From Paenibacillus timonensis (lineage in GTDB: Bacteria; Bacillota; Bacilli; Paenibacillales; Paenibacillaceae), in the NCBI RefSeq assembly GCF_009725205.1, contig NZ_WNZY01000021.1, positions 1 through 64,000 on the forward strand: a stretch of 64,000 nt of DNA. The letters run 5' to 3'. The position numbers were made by a program, and so were the translations under genes. Numbering within the stretch: position 1 is the first letter of the stretch; every line of letters starts with the position of its first letter. Below, in pieces: positions 26,720-36,325 of this stretch. The notes below the pieces were generated by a model that had not been told where the DNA came from, made no database searches, and worked only from the letters and a program-made list of their open reading frames with translations.

Positions 26720-26950
26720 ATGGCTATAAACTACGTTTGCAAGCACTGCCGAACGGTGATTGGTAGAATTGAATCGCCTCAAGTGACGGAAGCCCAGTTA
26801 GGCTTTCATTCCTTGACCCCCGATGAGCGGAGAGATATAATAGCGTATGATTCAAACGGCGAAATGACGGTCCGGGTGACCTGCGATTATTGCAGGGAAG
26901 CGCTCGACCATAACCCAGAGCTGATGTTGCTTGCGAATCCTTTGCAATAG
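26720..26950 (+). CDS. fin: Anti-sigma-F factor Fin (YabK)
   Basis: 76-aa zinc protein. CKHCRTVIG near the N-terminus and CDYCREAL near the C-terminus give the four-Cys site, with LGFHSLTPDERRDII between. Fin helps the switch from sigma-F to sigma-G in the forespore. GGAGGCATAAAG precedes the ATG. Normal position between pth and mfd. Confidence 0.92.
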   Translation: MAINYVCKHCRTVIGRIESPQVTEAQLGFHSLTPDERRDIIAYDSNGEMTVRVTCDYCREALDHNPELMLLANPLQ

Positions 26951-27001
26951 CCCGCAAGCCTCCAGCAACAATGGACAAATTCACCGGAATGCACGGTTAT
27001 A

Positions 27002-27033
27002 GAGCCTTGGCACGTTTGCTGAGGCTCCTTTTT
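27002..27033 (+). terminator. Terminator after fin
   Basis: GAGCCT-tg-GCA pairs with TGC-tg-AGGCTC, then CTTTTT. It separates the pth-fin unit from mfd. Confidence 0.78.
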
Positions 27034-27110
27034 GGTTCGGGTAAGGAGGACTTACCCTTTTCGTCTAGACATCCATTTTCTATCCATCAGCAGTAAGAGA
27101 GGTGCCTCAT

Positions 27111-30100
27111 TTGCTACAAGCACTTATTCAAGCTTTTTCACGCGATACCGATTTTGCATCGACGGTAGCGGGCGTGAACTCGGGCATGAAGGAGCAGCTC
27201 ATCTCCGGCTTGTCGGGTTCGTCCAGACAAGTGATGCTGGCCGCGTTGCATCAAGATACGGACCGGCCGCTGCTCGTCGTGACCCACAATATGTTTGCCG
27301 CACAGAAAATATATGAAGATTTACAGGAAGCGCTATCACCGGATCAGGTGCTGTTGTATCCGGCGAATGAATTGGTTGCCGCCGAATCGGCCGTATCCAG
27401 TCCGGAAACGCTGGCACAACGGATCGAGGTGCTGCTGCAATGTTCTCGGGGATTCCGGGGCGTCGTGGTGGTGCCTTATTCCGGCATTCGCCGCTTTATC
27501 CCAACGCCGGAGGCTATGTCCGGAGCGGGACTGACGGTGAAGCTTGGGGGCACGCTAGAGCTGGAGCATTTCCTCACCCAAATGGTCGAGCTGGGTTACG
27601 AGCGGGTCGAGCGGGTGGAATCCCGCGGCGAGATGAGCCTGCGCGGAGGAATCATCGACTTTTATCCGCTGACCGCTTCCACGGCTTACCGGGTGGAGTT
27701 GTTTGACGACGAAGTCGATTCGATTCGGACCTTTGATCCAGCCGATCAGCGGTCCGTGGACCAGATCAAAGAAGTGTTCATCCCGCCTTGCAAGGAGCTG
27801 ATCGCTTCTAAGGAACGGCTGGAGCAGGCAGCGCAGGCCGTGTCCGAGAAGCTGGAGATTCAGCTGGACAAGATGACCGATCGTCAGGCCAAAAACCGGC
27901 TGCGCGAAGAGCTGTTCAAAGAAATGGAAATGCTGCGCGAGCATGTTTATTTTTCAGAAATCTATAAATATATTTCCTTGATTTATCCGGAGAGAAAAAC
28001 GCTATACGACTACATGCCGAAGGATACGTTGCTTCTGCTCGACGAACCGGCGAGGCTCTTGGAGACAGCCAAGCAACTCGAACGCGATGAAGCGGAGTGG
28101 AATTTGCACCTGTTCCAGAACGGGAAGAGTCTTCCCGATCTGCCGCTGGCGGTGGACGTGGATCATCTGATCTACCACCGTCCGTTCCAGACGTTGTTTA
28201 TGTCGTTGTTCTTGCGCCAAGTGCCGCATTCTCAACCGCAGAACATCGTGAACTTCGTAACGCGGGCGATGCAGGATTTTCATGGGCAAATGAACGTCCT
28301 GAAGGCGGAGATGGAGCGTTGGAAAAAAAGCGGCGCCCACGTCATCATGCTGGCCAGCACGGAGGAACGCATGGATCGCATGCGGCGGGTGCTGCAGGAT
28401 TACGGGATTGATGAGCCATCGTTGTTGCAGGGCAACCTGCAGTCCGGTTTTGAACTGCCGTCCGCACATCTTGTCGTCATTACGGAAGGCGAGATGTTCT
28501 CCCAGAAACAACGTAAAGCGCGCCGTGTCGGCAAGAGTATGGACAATGCCGAACGGATCAAGAGCTATACCGAGCTGAAGGTCGGCGATTACGTCGTCCA
28601 CCAGAATCACGGGATCGGTAAATACATGGGGATCGGAACGCTGGAAGTTGGCGGGATCCACAAGGATTATATGCATATCCTATATGCCGGCGGGGATAAG
28701 CTGTCGGTGCCGATCGAACAGATTGACATGATTCAGAAATACGTCGGTTCCGAGGATAAGGAGCCGAAGATTTACAAGCTGGGCGGCAACGAATGGACCC
28801 GCGTGAAAAACAAGGTCCGTTCCTCGGTACAAGACATTGCCGACGATTTGATCAAGCTGTACGCCGAACGGCAAGCCGCGCCGGGGTATGCCTTCGAGAA
28901 GGACACTCCCGAGCAGCAGGAATTCGAGGGGATGTTCCCGTACGAGGAAACCCCGGATCAGCTGCGGGCGATCGAGGAGATCAAGAAGGATATGGAGCAG
29001 AGCCGTCCGATGGACCGTCTGCTCTGCGGCGACGTAGGTTATGGCAAAACGGAAGTCGCGATCCGTGCGGCCTTCAAGTCGGCAATTGAGGGCAAGCAGG
29101 TTGCGGTGCTGGTGCCGACAACGATTTTGGCGCAGCAGCATTACGAGACATTCCGGGAGCGTTTTGCCGGATACCCGATTAACATTCAGACGTTAAGCCG
29201 TTTCCGCAGCCGCAAAGAGCAGAACGAAACGATCAAAGGCGTTCGCCAAGGGACAGTGGACGTCGTCATCGGGACCCACCGGATTCTGTCGCAGGATCTG
29301 GTCTTTAAGGATTTGGGCCTGTTGATCGTCGACGAAGAGCAGCGGTTCGGCGTGACGCATAAAGAGAAGCTGAAGAAGCTAAAAACGAACGTCGACGTGT
29401 TGACGTTAACAGCGACGCCAATTCCGCGGACCTTGCATATGTCGATGCTGGGCGTACGGGACCTGTCGGTCATTGAAACGCCGCCGGAAAATCGCTTCCC
29501 GGTGCAGACGTATGTCGTCGAACACAGCCAGTCGCTGGTGCGTGAAGCGATCGAACGGGAAATGGCGCGGGGAGGACAGATCTACTACCTGTATAATCGC
29601 GTTCAAGGCATTCAGGAAATGGCCTCGCAAATTTCCATGCTTGTACCTGATGCGCGGGTTGGGATCGGGCACGGCCAAATGTCGGAGCAGGAGCTGGAGA
29701 AGACCATTCTCGATTTCCTTGACGGCGAATACGACGTCTTGGTCAGCACCAGCATCATCGAGACCGGCGTGGACATTCCAAACGTCAACACGTTAATCGT
29801 TCACGATGCCGATAAAATGGGCTTGTCCCAGCTGTATCAGCTGCGCGGCCGTGTTGGTCGGTCCAACCGGATCGCCTACGCGTATTTCACGTATCAGCGC
29901 GACAAGTCCCTGACCGAGGTAGCCGAAAAGCGGCTGCAATCGATCAAGGAATTCACCGAGCTGGGTTCCGGCTTTAAGATCGCCATGCGCGACTTGGCCA
30001 TCCGCGGCGCGGGGAATTTGCTTGGTGCGGAGCAACACGGCTTCATTGCTTCCGTCGGCTTCGATCTGTATTCGCAGATGTTGGCTGAGGAAATCCAGAA

Positions 30101-30635
30101 ACGTAAAATCTCCATGCTTGGCGAGACCGTGCCAGCCGAAGCGACCTGGAATACGACGATCGATCTGGGTATCGACGCGTATTTGCCGTCGGATTACATT
30201 TACGATAGTATTCAGAAGATCGAAATTTACAAGAAAACCGCTTCCGCTTCCTCATTTGAGGACGTGTCCGAGCTGGAGGACGAGCTGCTGGACCGCTTCG
30301 GCGAACTGCCGGAGGCCGTGCAAAATCTCCTAGCCGTCGCCCGTGTCAAACTGTATGGTAAGCAATATGGCATCGAATCGATGACGCTGCGGGGGGAAGA
30401 AGTGACGATCAAGTTCTATGAAGGACGGGAAAAGGTCGTTGTTCCGAACAAGCTCGCGGAAGTTGGCAATCTATTCGGAAGACGTGTACAATTTAGTCAA
30501 GGATCCGTGATGCTTATCCGGATAAAAACCAAGGGAATGGACGACAAAGAGTTGATGGGCTTGCTGGAGCAGTTTCTCGGAGCCCTGAAGGATGCGTTCA
30601 AAGCGAAAGGGGAACTACAGGATGTTTCAAAGTAA
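27111..30635 (+). CDS. mfd: Transcription-repair coupling factor Mfd
   Basis: 1174-aa DNA translocase that removes RNA polymerase stalled at lesions and recruits UvrA. UvrB-like N-terminal domains (about 1-350), the RNA-polymerase-interacting domain (near residues 490-560, VGDYVVHQNHGIGKYMG), RecG-like helicase motifs CGDVGYGKTEVA (Walker A), DEEQRFGV and TATPIPRTL, and a C-terminal TRCF domain. The TTG at 27111 has GAGAGGTG 6 nt upstream; the in-frame GTG at 27102 lies in that site. Confidence 0.96.
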   Translation: MLQALIQAFSRDTDFASTVAGVNSGMKEQLISGLSGSSRQVMLAALHQDTDRPLLVVTHNMFAAQKIYEDLQEALSPDQVLLYPANELVAAESAVSSPETLAQRIEVLLQCSRGFRGVVVVPYSGIRRFIPTPEAMSGAGLTVKLGGTLELEHFLTQMVELGYERVERVESRGEMSLRGGIIDFYPLTASTAYRVELFDDEVDSIRTFDPADQRSVDQIKEVFIPPCKELIASKERLEQAAQAVSEKLEIQLDKMTDRQAKNRLREELFKEMEMLREHVYFSEIYKYISLIYPERKTLYDYMPKDTLLLLDEPARLLETAKQLERDEAEWNLHLFQNGKSLPDLPLAVDVDHLIYHRPFQTLFMSLFLRQVPHSQPQNIVNFVTRAMQDFHGQMNVLKAEMERWKKSGAHVIMLASTEERMDRMRRVLQDYGIDEPSLLQGNLQSGFELPSAHLVVITEGEMFSQKQRKARRVGKSMDNAERIKSYTELKVGDYVVHQNHGIGKYMGIGTLEVGGIHKDYMHILYAGGDKLSVPIEQIDMIQKYVGSEDKEPKIYKLGGNEWTRVKNKVRSSVQDIADDLIKLYAERQAAPGYAFEKDTPEQQEFEGMFPYEETPDQLRAIEEIKKDMEQSRPMDRLLCGDVGYGKTEVAIRAAFKSAIEGKQVAVLVPTTILAQQHYETFRERFAGYPINIQTLSRFRSRKEQNETIKGVRQGTVDVVIGTHRILSQDLVFKDLGLLIVDEEQRFGVTHKEKLKKLKTNVDVLTLTATPIPRTLHMSMLGVRDLSVIETPPENRFPVQTYVVEHSQSLVREAIEREMARGGQIYYLYNRVQGIQEMASQISMLVPDARVGIGHGQMSEQELEKTILDFLDGEYDVLVSTSIIETGVDIPNVNTLIVHDADKMGLSQLYQLRGRVGRSNRIAYAYFTYQRDKSLTEVAEKRLQSIKEFTELGSGFKIAMRDLAIRGAGNLLGAEQHGFIASVGFDLYSQMLAEEIQKRKISMLGETVPAEATWNTTIDLGIDAYLPSDYIYDSIQKIEIYKKTASASSFEDVSELEDELLDRFGELPEAVQNLLAVARVKLYGKQYGIESMTLRGEEVTIKFYEGREKVVVPNKLAEVGNLFGRRVQFSQGSVMLIRIKTKGMDDKELMGLLEQFLGALKDAFKAKGELQDVSK

Positions 30636-31767
30636 AAGGCGCTCATGGAGAATGCTGCTGATTGCTCTCGTAGCGGTATTGGCTCTCTCCGTCATGGCAG
30701 GATGCGGTAAGAAAGAAGCAAGCTCGGGAGGGAAAGATACGAGTAAGGTTATCGCTACGTACGAAGGCGGCGAAATCACGGAGAACGAATTTGACCGCGA
30801 GCAGCGGATCGTGTTAGCGCTCCAGCCACAAATGGAACAATTCATGCAAATGGAGGATTTCCGTCAGTATTTGATCAAGCAGGAAATCGCCTATGAATAC
30901 CTCGAAACCAAAGCCGACGACAAGACCAAGGAAGCCGGCAAGAAAAAGGCGGAAGAGCAGTTCGATCAGATGAAGAAATCGAACGGCGAAGACAGCTTCA
31001 AACAAATGCTGGACGCTCAGAAGATTACCGAAGCCGACTTCAAGAACTACATGGTACGGATCTATACCGTGATGGAAGGCGAACGGCAGAAGATCACCGA
31101 AGACGATGTGAAGAAGGAGTTTGAAGCGACGAAACAGGATTATACGACGGCATCGGTTCGTCATATCCTGATCAACTTCACCGATCCGGACGGCAAAGAG
31201 CGCACTTCCGAGGATACGCTGAAGCTGGCGAAGGAAGTCAAAGCGAAACTGGACAAGGGTGAGGACTTCGCGGCCTTGGCCAAACAGTATTCCGAAGACC
31301 CAGGCTCCAAGGACAACGGCGGTTTGTACGAAAATGTGGAGGTCAGCAATTGGGTTGAAGCCTTTAAGCAAGCGGCCTTGACTCAACCACTTAACCAAAT
31401 CGGCGAACCGGTGGAGACCGAATACGGTTACCACATTATTCGCGTGGAAGCTCGGACCGAGAAGAAATACGAGGATTTGACCCAAGAACAGAAGGACATG
31501 ATCCAAACGACACTCGCTTCGAATAAATTGGACGAGTTCATGTCGGGCGATCTGGAGAAGAAGATCATCAAGAAGATCGAATTGCCTAAAGTGGAAACCA
31601 GCACCGGTGAAAACGGCACGAATGCAGGAACCAATGCAGGCAATGGAACGAATGCAGGGACCGACGCAGGTAAAAATGCCGGTACCGAGGGTTCCGGCAA
31701 CGCCGGAACGAGCGGCAATGGCGCTACCAACGACGCTGGCACCAACGGCGGCAATACGAGCAAATAA
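30622..31767 (+). CDS. Parvulin-type peptidyl-prolyl isomerase lipoprotein (PrsA/SurA-like)
   Basis: 381-aa lipoprotein foldase. The lipobox is VMAGC (Cys near residue 28). A SurA/PrsA-type N-terminal helical domain (about 45-170) is followed by a parvulin domain (about 175-275: VRHILINF, LAKQYSEDPGSKDNGG and ETEYGYHIIRVE). The tail from about residue 325 is low complexity, rich in Asn, Ala, Gly and Thr with repeated NAGT units, probably a cell-wall spacer. The ATG at 30622 overlaps the mfd end by 14 nt. It would fold exported proteins at the outer membrane face. Not present at this place in B. subtilis. Confidence 0.88.
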   Translation: MFQSKRRSWRMLLIALVAVLALSVMAGCGKKEASSGGKDTSKVIATYEGGEITENEFDREQRIVLALQPQMEQFMQMEDFRQYLIKQEIAYEYLETKADDKTKEAGKKKAEEQFDQMKKSNGEDSFKQMLDAQKITEADFKNYMVRIYTVMEGERQKITEDDVKKEFEATKQDYTTASVRHILINFTDPDGKERTSEDTLKLAKEVKAKLDKGEDFAALAKQYSEDPGSKDNGGLYENVEVSNWVEAFKQAALTQPLNQIGEPVETEYGYHIIRVEARTEKKYEDLTQEQKDMIQTTLASNKLDEFMSGDLEKKIIKKIELPKVETSTGENGTNAGTNAGNGTNAGTDAGKNAGTEGSGNAGTSGNGATNDAGTNGGNTSK

Positions 31768-31778
31768 GCAAGACAAGG

Positions 31779-31811
31779 AAGCAACGCGGAGGAAATCGCG
31801 TTGCTTTTTTG
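31779..31811 (+). terminator. Terminator after the foldase gene
   Basis: AAGCAACGCG / CGCGTTGCTT perfect 10-bp stem with an 8-nt loop, then TTTT. Confidence 0.88.
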
Positions 31812-31867
31812 TGCGGGCTTTTTTACCTATACACGGACCTTCGTTTAAAATCATGGTTCATTATGAT

Positions 31868-31897
31868 GAATAAGGTGTTCGCCCGGGATGAATACTA
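31868..31897 (+). promoter_or_regulatory. Candidate sigma-G promoter of spoVT
   Basis: GAATA (31868-31872) and AATACTA (31891-31897) with an 18-nt spacer, one mismatch to the sigma-G -10. B. subtilis spoVT is sigma-G-dependent. The implied leader of about 170 nt is long, which lowers confidence. Nothing else was recognised in 31812-32073. Confidence 0.45.
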
Positions 31898-32073
31898 TGG
31901 TCATAATCACAGAACAAGCCATCCCTGTCCCCACCTTCGGCCGCTCGTTTTGGCGAAGCTTATGGCGCATACATCTGTGTAAGCTGCAGATTACGTATAA
32001 AGTCCGATTAGGTGAAGCTTAAAGTAATTCAGCCGTAGTTTAAAACTTCTAAGAAAGCGGGGCATCAAGTGAA

Positions 32074-32616
32074 ATGAAAGCTACTGGTATTGTACGCCGT
32101 ATCGATGATCTGGGCCGTGTTGTTATTCCTAAGGAAATTCGCCGCACCTTGCGGATTCGGGAGGGAGATCCCCTCGAAATTTTTGTGGACCGGGATGGAG
32201 AAGTGATTCTGAAGAAATACTCGCCGATCGGCGAATTGGGCGATTTTGCGAAGGAGTATGCGGAGTCGTTGTATGAGAGCACCGGTCATATTACCTTGAT
32301 TTCGGATCGGGACACGATCATTGCCGTTGCAGGAGCTTCCAAGAAGGAATACCTGGAGAAGCAAATCAGCATGCTGCTGGAGGGCAGCATGGACGGGCGG
32401 AAGATCATCATGGAGACCGAATCGGGGTCTTATGAGATGATTAAGGATCATCCGGAAAACATCTCCTCGTTCGTGATCGCACCGATTATTGCCGGCGGGG
32501 ACCCGATCGGGACGGTGGTTCTGGTCAACAAGGATGATGCGGTCAAAATGTCCGATTTGGAATCGAAAATGTCCGAGACCGCAGCTGGTTTTCTGGCAAA
32601 ACAGATGGAGCAATAG
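32074..32616 (+). CDS. spoVT: Stage V sporulation regulator SpoVT
   Basis: 180-aa forespore regulator of sigma-G genes. The N-terminal AbrB-like domain is MKATGIVRRIDDLGRVVIPKEIRRTLRIREGDPLEIF, and a GAF-like C-terminal domain spans about residues 55-180. It is the second AbrB-fold protein of the window. The ribosome-binding site (GCGGGGC) is weak and distant. Confidence 0.96.
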   Translation: MKATGIVRRIDDLGRVVIPKEIRRTLRIREGDPLEIFVDRDGEVILKKYSPIGELGDFAKEYAESLYESTGHITLISDRDTIIAVAGASKKEYLEKQISMLLEGSMDGRKIIMETESGSYEMIKDHPENISSFVIAPIIAGGDPIGTVVLVNKDDAVKMSDLESKMSETAAGFLAKQMEQ

Positions 32617-32647
32617 AACCATAAATATCAATTATGGCGCATGGAGG

Positions 32648-32720
32648 AACTTACACACACCCGCTGTTTGGGGCGGACTTGATCCGTTCGAAGCTTACGA
32701 GGGATGTGTAAGTTTTTTGC
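32648..32720 (+). terminator. Terminator after spoVT
   Basis: AACTTACACA pairs with TGTGTAAGTT across a long loop that holds a smaller stem (CCGC...GCGG), then TTTTTTG. Confidence 0.75.
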
Positions 32721-32807
32721 GTTTCGCCCGGGGAGAAATGGCGGCAACCCCCCGTTTCGTCTTATAATGGAACCTGTTAGCTTATTGATGAAGCAAAGTA
32801 GGTTGCC

Positions 32808-34472
32808 ATGATGGAAACGAAGGAAAATCTGCCCTCGAAGCTGCTGAGGGGAGCGGCCATATTGAGCGCGGCAGCTTTGATCACCAAGTTGCTGGGGATG
32901 CTGCAGAAGATCCCGCTGCAAAATATCGGGGGAGACGGCGTATTTGGCATTTATAATACGGTATATCCTTTTTATACACTATTGATTACGCTCACGACAT
33001 CCGGCTTTCAGGCAGCGATTGCCAAGTTCGTCGCGGAACGACAAGCCCCGGGGTTGGAAAGGGAGCAAGGTGAGGTACTGCGGATTGCGGCGGTCATGAT
33101 GGCGGTTTTGGGGTTCGCTTTTGCGCTGTTGCTCTATTTCGGGGCGCCGATCCTGGCGCAGTTGATCGGCAGTCGCCTGCTTGTTCCGGCCTTTCGCGGG
33201 GCGGCGCCGGCGCTGCTGCTTGTCCCGGTGGCTGCGGCGCTGCGGGGGTATTTTCAAGGCCACCAGAATATGACGCCGACGGCGGCCTCCCAGGTGATCG
33301 AGCAGGCCGTCCGAGTAACGGTCATGATCGTGCTGCTGTTGGGGTTAAGCCGATGGGGAGCCGGAGAGCCGGAACTGGCCGGCGGGGCGCTCATCGGCTC
33401 CTCGGCCGGTGCGGCCGCCGGGTTGGCGGTCATGCTGCTGTATTGGCGGAGGGCTTCTACTCGCCCAGTAATGGGCTTGCGCAAAGACGCTCTATCGCCG
33501 AAACGGGACGGGGCGCTGTTAGCCGATGGGAGTCGGATGTCGTCGCGATTAGGACATCGAAGAAAGCTTGTGTCCACGCTGTTAAAATATGCGCTTCCGA
33601 TCAGCCTCGCTTCGCTGGCGGTTCCGCTGATTAGCCTGGTGGATACATTCACGTTGCCGCGGCTGCTCTCCGCCCACGGGGAGGAATTGCGAATCATGGC
33701 CCAGGTAGGCATCTACAACCGGGGTATCCCGTTGGTTCAGCTGGTCACGATGTTGGCGACATCGCTGTCGGTGTTGTTTATCCCGGCGATGGCTGAGCTG
33801 CAGATGAACGGGGACGCCGGGGCGATTCGGCGTCAGGTACAGGTGGCCTTGCGCTGGTTCTGGTTGATCGGCCTGGCGGCCTCACTGGGCTTGGCTCTGC
33901 TGGCTACGCCGATCAACGTGATGCTGTACGAGGATGCGGCGGGGTCGGCCACCTTGGCTTGGGTGGCCTGGACGGCTGCGCCCGGCGCGCTGGTCGCCGT
34001 TACGAGCGCCCTGTTGCAGGGCCTCGGCCACGTGCGCGCCCCGGCGCTGCACCTGCTCGCTGCGGCATTGCTCAAGACCGCGTTAAACGCGGTGCTCGTG
34101 CCGCAGCTTGGCATCACCGGCGCGGCGATCGCCGGCGTCGCCGCCTACGGCGCGGCAGCGGCGCTGAACACCGCGCTGCTGCTGCGCCGGGTCCAGCTGC
34201 GTCCGCGCCTGCGGGACGCGGTGCTGCGCCCGGCGGCGGCCGCCCTGGCGATGGCCGCCGCGGTGCTGGCGCTGCGCCTCGCCGCCGCCGAGCTGCCTGC
34301 AGGCCGCGGGGTAGCCGCGGCCGTGAGCCTGCTCGGCGTGCTGCTGGGCGCAGCCGTGTTCGCCGCAGCCGTGCTGCGCACGCGGCTGCTTAGCGCGGCA
34401 GAGCTGGGCGCCCTGCCGCGGGTGGGCCCGAAGCTGCTGGCGCTGCTTCGGAAGCTGCGGCTGCTGCCGTAG
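32808..34472 (+). CDS. SpoVB-like polysaccharide/lipid flippase (YabM)
   Basis: 554-aa multi-pass membrane protein of the MOP superfamily (SpoVB, MurJ, MATE relatives), with about 14 membrane segments. The start LLRGAAILSAAALITKLLGMLQKIPLQNIGG is typical of the SpoVB/YabM group. It probably flips lipid-linked cell-wall or spore-cortex precursors. Two ATG codons (32808, 32811) are possible starts. From about 33950 to the end the coding sequence becomes extremely G+C- and Ala/Leu/Arg-rich, unlike its first half. Confidence 0.88.
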   Translation: MMETKENLPSKLLRGAAILSAAALITKLLGMLQKIPLQNIGGDGVFGIYNTVYPFYTLLITLTTSGFQAAIAKFVAERQAPGLEREQGEVLRIAAVMMAVLGFAFALLLYFGAPILAQLIGSRLLVPAFRGAAPALLLVPVAAALRGYFQGHQNMTPTAASQVIEQAVRVTVMIVLLLGLSRWGAGEPELAGGALIGSSAGAAAGLAVMLLYWRRASTRPVMGLRKDALSPKRDGALLADGSRMSSRLGHRRKLVSTLLKYALPISLASLAVPLISLVDTFTLPRLLSAHGEELRIMAQVGIYNRGIPLVQLVTMLATSLSVLFIPAMAELQMNGDAGAIRRQVQVALRWFWLIGLAASLGLALLATPINVMLYEDAAGSATLAWVAWTAAPGALVAVTSALLQGLGHVRAPALHLLAAALLKTALNAVLVPQLGITGAAIAGVAAYGAAAALNTALLLRRVQLRPRLRDAVLRPAAAALAMAAAVLALRLAAAELPAGRGVAAAVSLLGVLLGAAVFAAAVLRTRLLSAAELGALPRVGPKLLALLRKLRLLP

Positions 34473-34644
34473 CATGGCTTGGCAGCCGCCACGCTCGGCC
34501 CGGCCCGATGATTGGCTTCTCAATTTCTATTTCGACCCAGGCAGTGATATAGTAAGAGGTAGCTTTCAAAGGTCTTTCGGGTCCGCTAGCCTACAAGTGA
34601 GCGGATCGATCGGCAAGTAGAACGGACAGGGAGTGAGCAACACC

Positions 34645-36141
34645 ATGAGCGCAACCATTACGGTGGTCGGCCTCGGCTCGGGGGATCCCGACCGGCTGAC
34701 CTTGGGCAGCCTGAAGCGGCTGCAGGAGGCGGGAGAACGTTACGTCCGAACGAAGGATCATCCGGTCGTGGATTGGCTGGAGCAAACGGGCGTCGGCTTT
34801 GCTTCGTTCGATGAGGTTTATGAAGCGAAGGACGATTTTCCCTCCGTATACGAGGAGATTGTTACCCGGCTTTTAGCACGGGCCGAAGCAGGTGGAGATG
34901 GGGAGAAGATTATATACGCCGTCCCCGGACATCCGCTGGTCGCCGAAGCGACGGTCAAGCTGCTGCGGGAGCGCTGCCCAGAGAGGGGCATCCCACTCGA
35001 CATTATTGGCGGAGAGAGCTTCTTGGACGAGGCGTTCGTTCGCCTTGGTTTTGATCCGATCGAGGGCTTTCTGCTGTTGGATGCCTCGGAGGTGGGCGGG
35101 GCGGCGATTGATCCTAGACGGCATACGTTGATCGGGCAAGTTTATGACCAGTTGACCGCTTCGGAAGTGAAGCTGGGGCTGATGGAGCTGCTGCCCGACG
35201 ATTATCCGGTGGTCGTGGGACATGCCCTTGGCGTCGCAGATCAGGAGCGAATTGAGCGGGTGCCGCTATTTGAGTTAGACCGAATCGACGGCTACGGTAA
35301 TCTGTCACTCGTTTACGTGCCTGCCAGCGAGGATGAATCCTTGCGCATCCGCAGCTTTCAGCGGCTTCATGAAATCGTGTCGATTCTGCGCAGCCCGGGG
35401 GGATGTCCGTGGGACCGCGAGCAGACGCATGAATCGATCCGCAAGAACCTTATCGAAGAAACCTACGAAGTGCTGGAGACGATCGACGACGACGATCCCG
35501 ACCATATGCGTGAGGAGCTCGGCGATCTGCTGCTGCAAATCATGCTCCACTCCCAGATGGAGGAGGAGACCGGCGCATTTACGGTGTATGACGTTATCCA
35601 GGAGCTGAATGAGAAGCTGATATACCGTCATCCGCACGTGTTCGGCAATTTGAGCGCGGAGGACGCCGAGGCGGCGCTGAACAACTGGGAAGCGATGAAA
35701 GCCGAGGAGAAGAAGCGCAAAGGTATCGAACCCGAACGCCAATCGGCGATCAGCGGGGTACCGCGGGATTTGCCGGCTTTGATGAAGGCGTACAAGCTCC
35801 AGAAAAAGGCGGCCAAGGCCGGTTTCGACTGGGAGGACATCGACGGCGTCTGGTCCAAGCTGGAGGAGGAAATCCACGAGCTGAAAGAGGCCATTGCGCA
35901 AAAGCAAGATCCTGAGTCGCAAGAGCTGGAGCTGGGTGACGTGTTGTTTTCGGTCGTGAATGCCGCCCGTTACATCGGGGCCGACCCGGAGCAAGCCCTA
36001 ACTCGAACAATTCGCAAATTCACATCGCGCTTCCATTACGTTGAGGAACGGCTTCGCGAACTGGGGAAAACCCCCGGCGACAGCACGTTAGCAGAAATGG
36101 ACGTTTTATGGGATGAGGCTAAGTCGAAAGAACGGGAATGA
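34645..36141 (+). CDS. mazG: MazG-type nucleotide pyrophosphohydrolase with methylase domain (YabN)
   Basis: 498-aa fusion. An N-terminal tetrapyrrole-methylase-like domain (about 1-225: ITVVGLGSGDPDRLT, AVPGHPLVAEAT) is followed by two MazG domains (about 235-340 and 385-480) with EETYEVLE and EELGDLLLQIMLHSQME. It likely removes non-canonical or excess NTPs; the role of the methylase part is unknown in the family. AGGGAGTGAG precedes the ATG at 34645. Confidence 0.93.
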   Translation: MSATITVVGLGSGDPDRLTLGSLKRLQEAGERYVRTKDHPVVDWLEQTGVGFASFDEVYEAKDDFPSVYEEIVTRLLARAEAGGDGEKIIYAVPGHPLVAEATVKLLRERCPERGIPLDIIGGESFLDEAFVRLGFDPIEGFLLLDASEVGGAAIDPRRHTLIGQVYDQLTASEVKLGLMELLPDDYPVVVGHALGVADQERIERVPLFELDRIDGYGNLSLVYVPASEDESLRIRSFQRLHEIVSILRSPGGCPWDREQTHESIRKNLIEETYEVLETIDDDDPDHMREELGDLLLQIMLHSQMEEETGAFTVYDVIQELNEKLIYRHPHVFGNLSAEDAEAALNNWEAMKAEEKKRKGIEPERQSAISGVPRDLPALMKAYKLQKKAAKAGFDWEDIDGVWSKLEEEIHELKEAIAQKQDPESQELELGDVLFSVVNAARYIGADPEQALTRTIRKFTSRFHYVEERLRELGKTPGDSTLAEMDVLWDEAKSKERE

Positions 36142-36251
36142 TGGGAGAAAAGGCCTAAATTTCGGTTTTTTTGCGAAAAAAACAAAAAAAAAGTTCCAAG
36201 CAGTGCAGGATTTTTAAAATCAAGCAAGAATACTCATACAAAGATAACCAT

Positions 36252-36286
36252 CTGGCCCTGGACAGGCCTAGTGCCTGTAGTGCCAA
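36252..36286 (+). promoter_or_regulatory. Structured leader hairpin before the HU gene
   Basis: CAGGC-CTAGT-GCCTG (36263-36277) is a perfect hairpin nested in an outer TGGC/GCCA pairing. It lies 40 nt before the HU start with no T run, so it looks like a 5'-UTR structure rather than a terminator. Confidence 0.45.
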
Positions 36287-36325
36287 GGTATCACCTATTT
36301 CTTTTATTATTGGGAGGCATTATTA

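Noticed and set aside
33959-34393. Long Arg/Gly-rich frame inside the flippase gene
   Set aside because: Shadow frame of the G+C-rich 3' end of the real gene.
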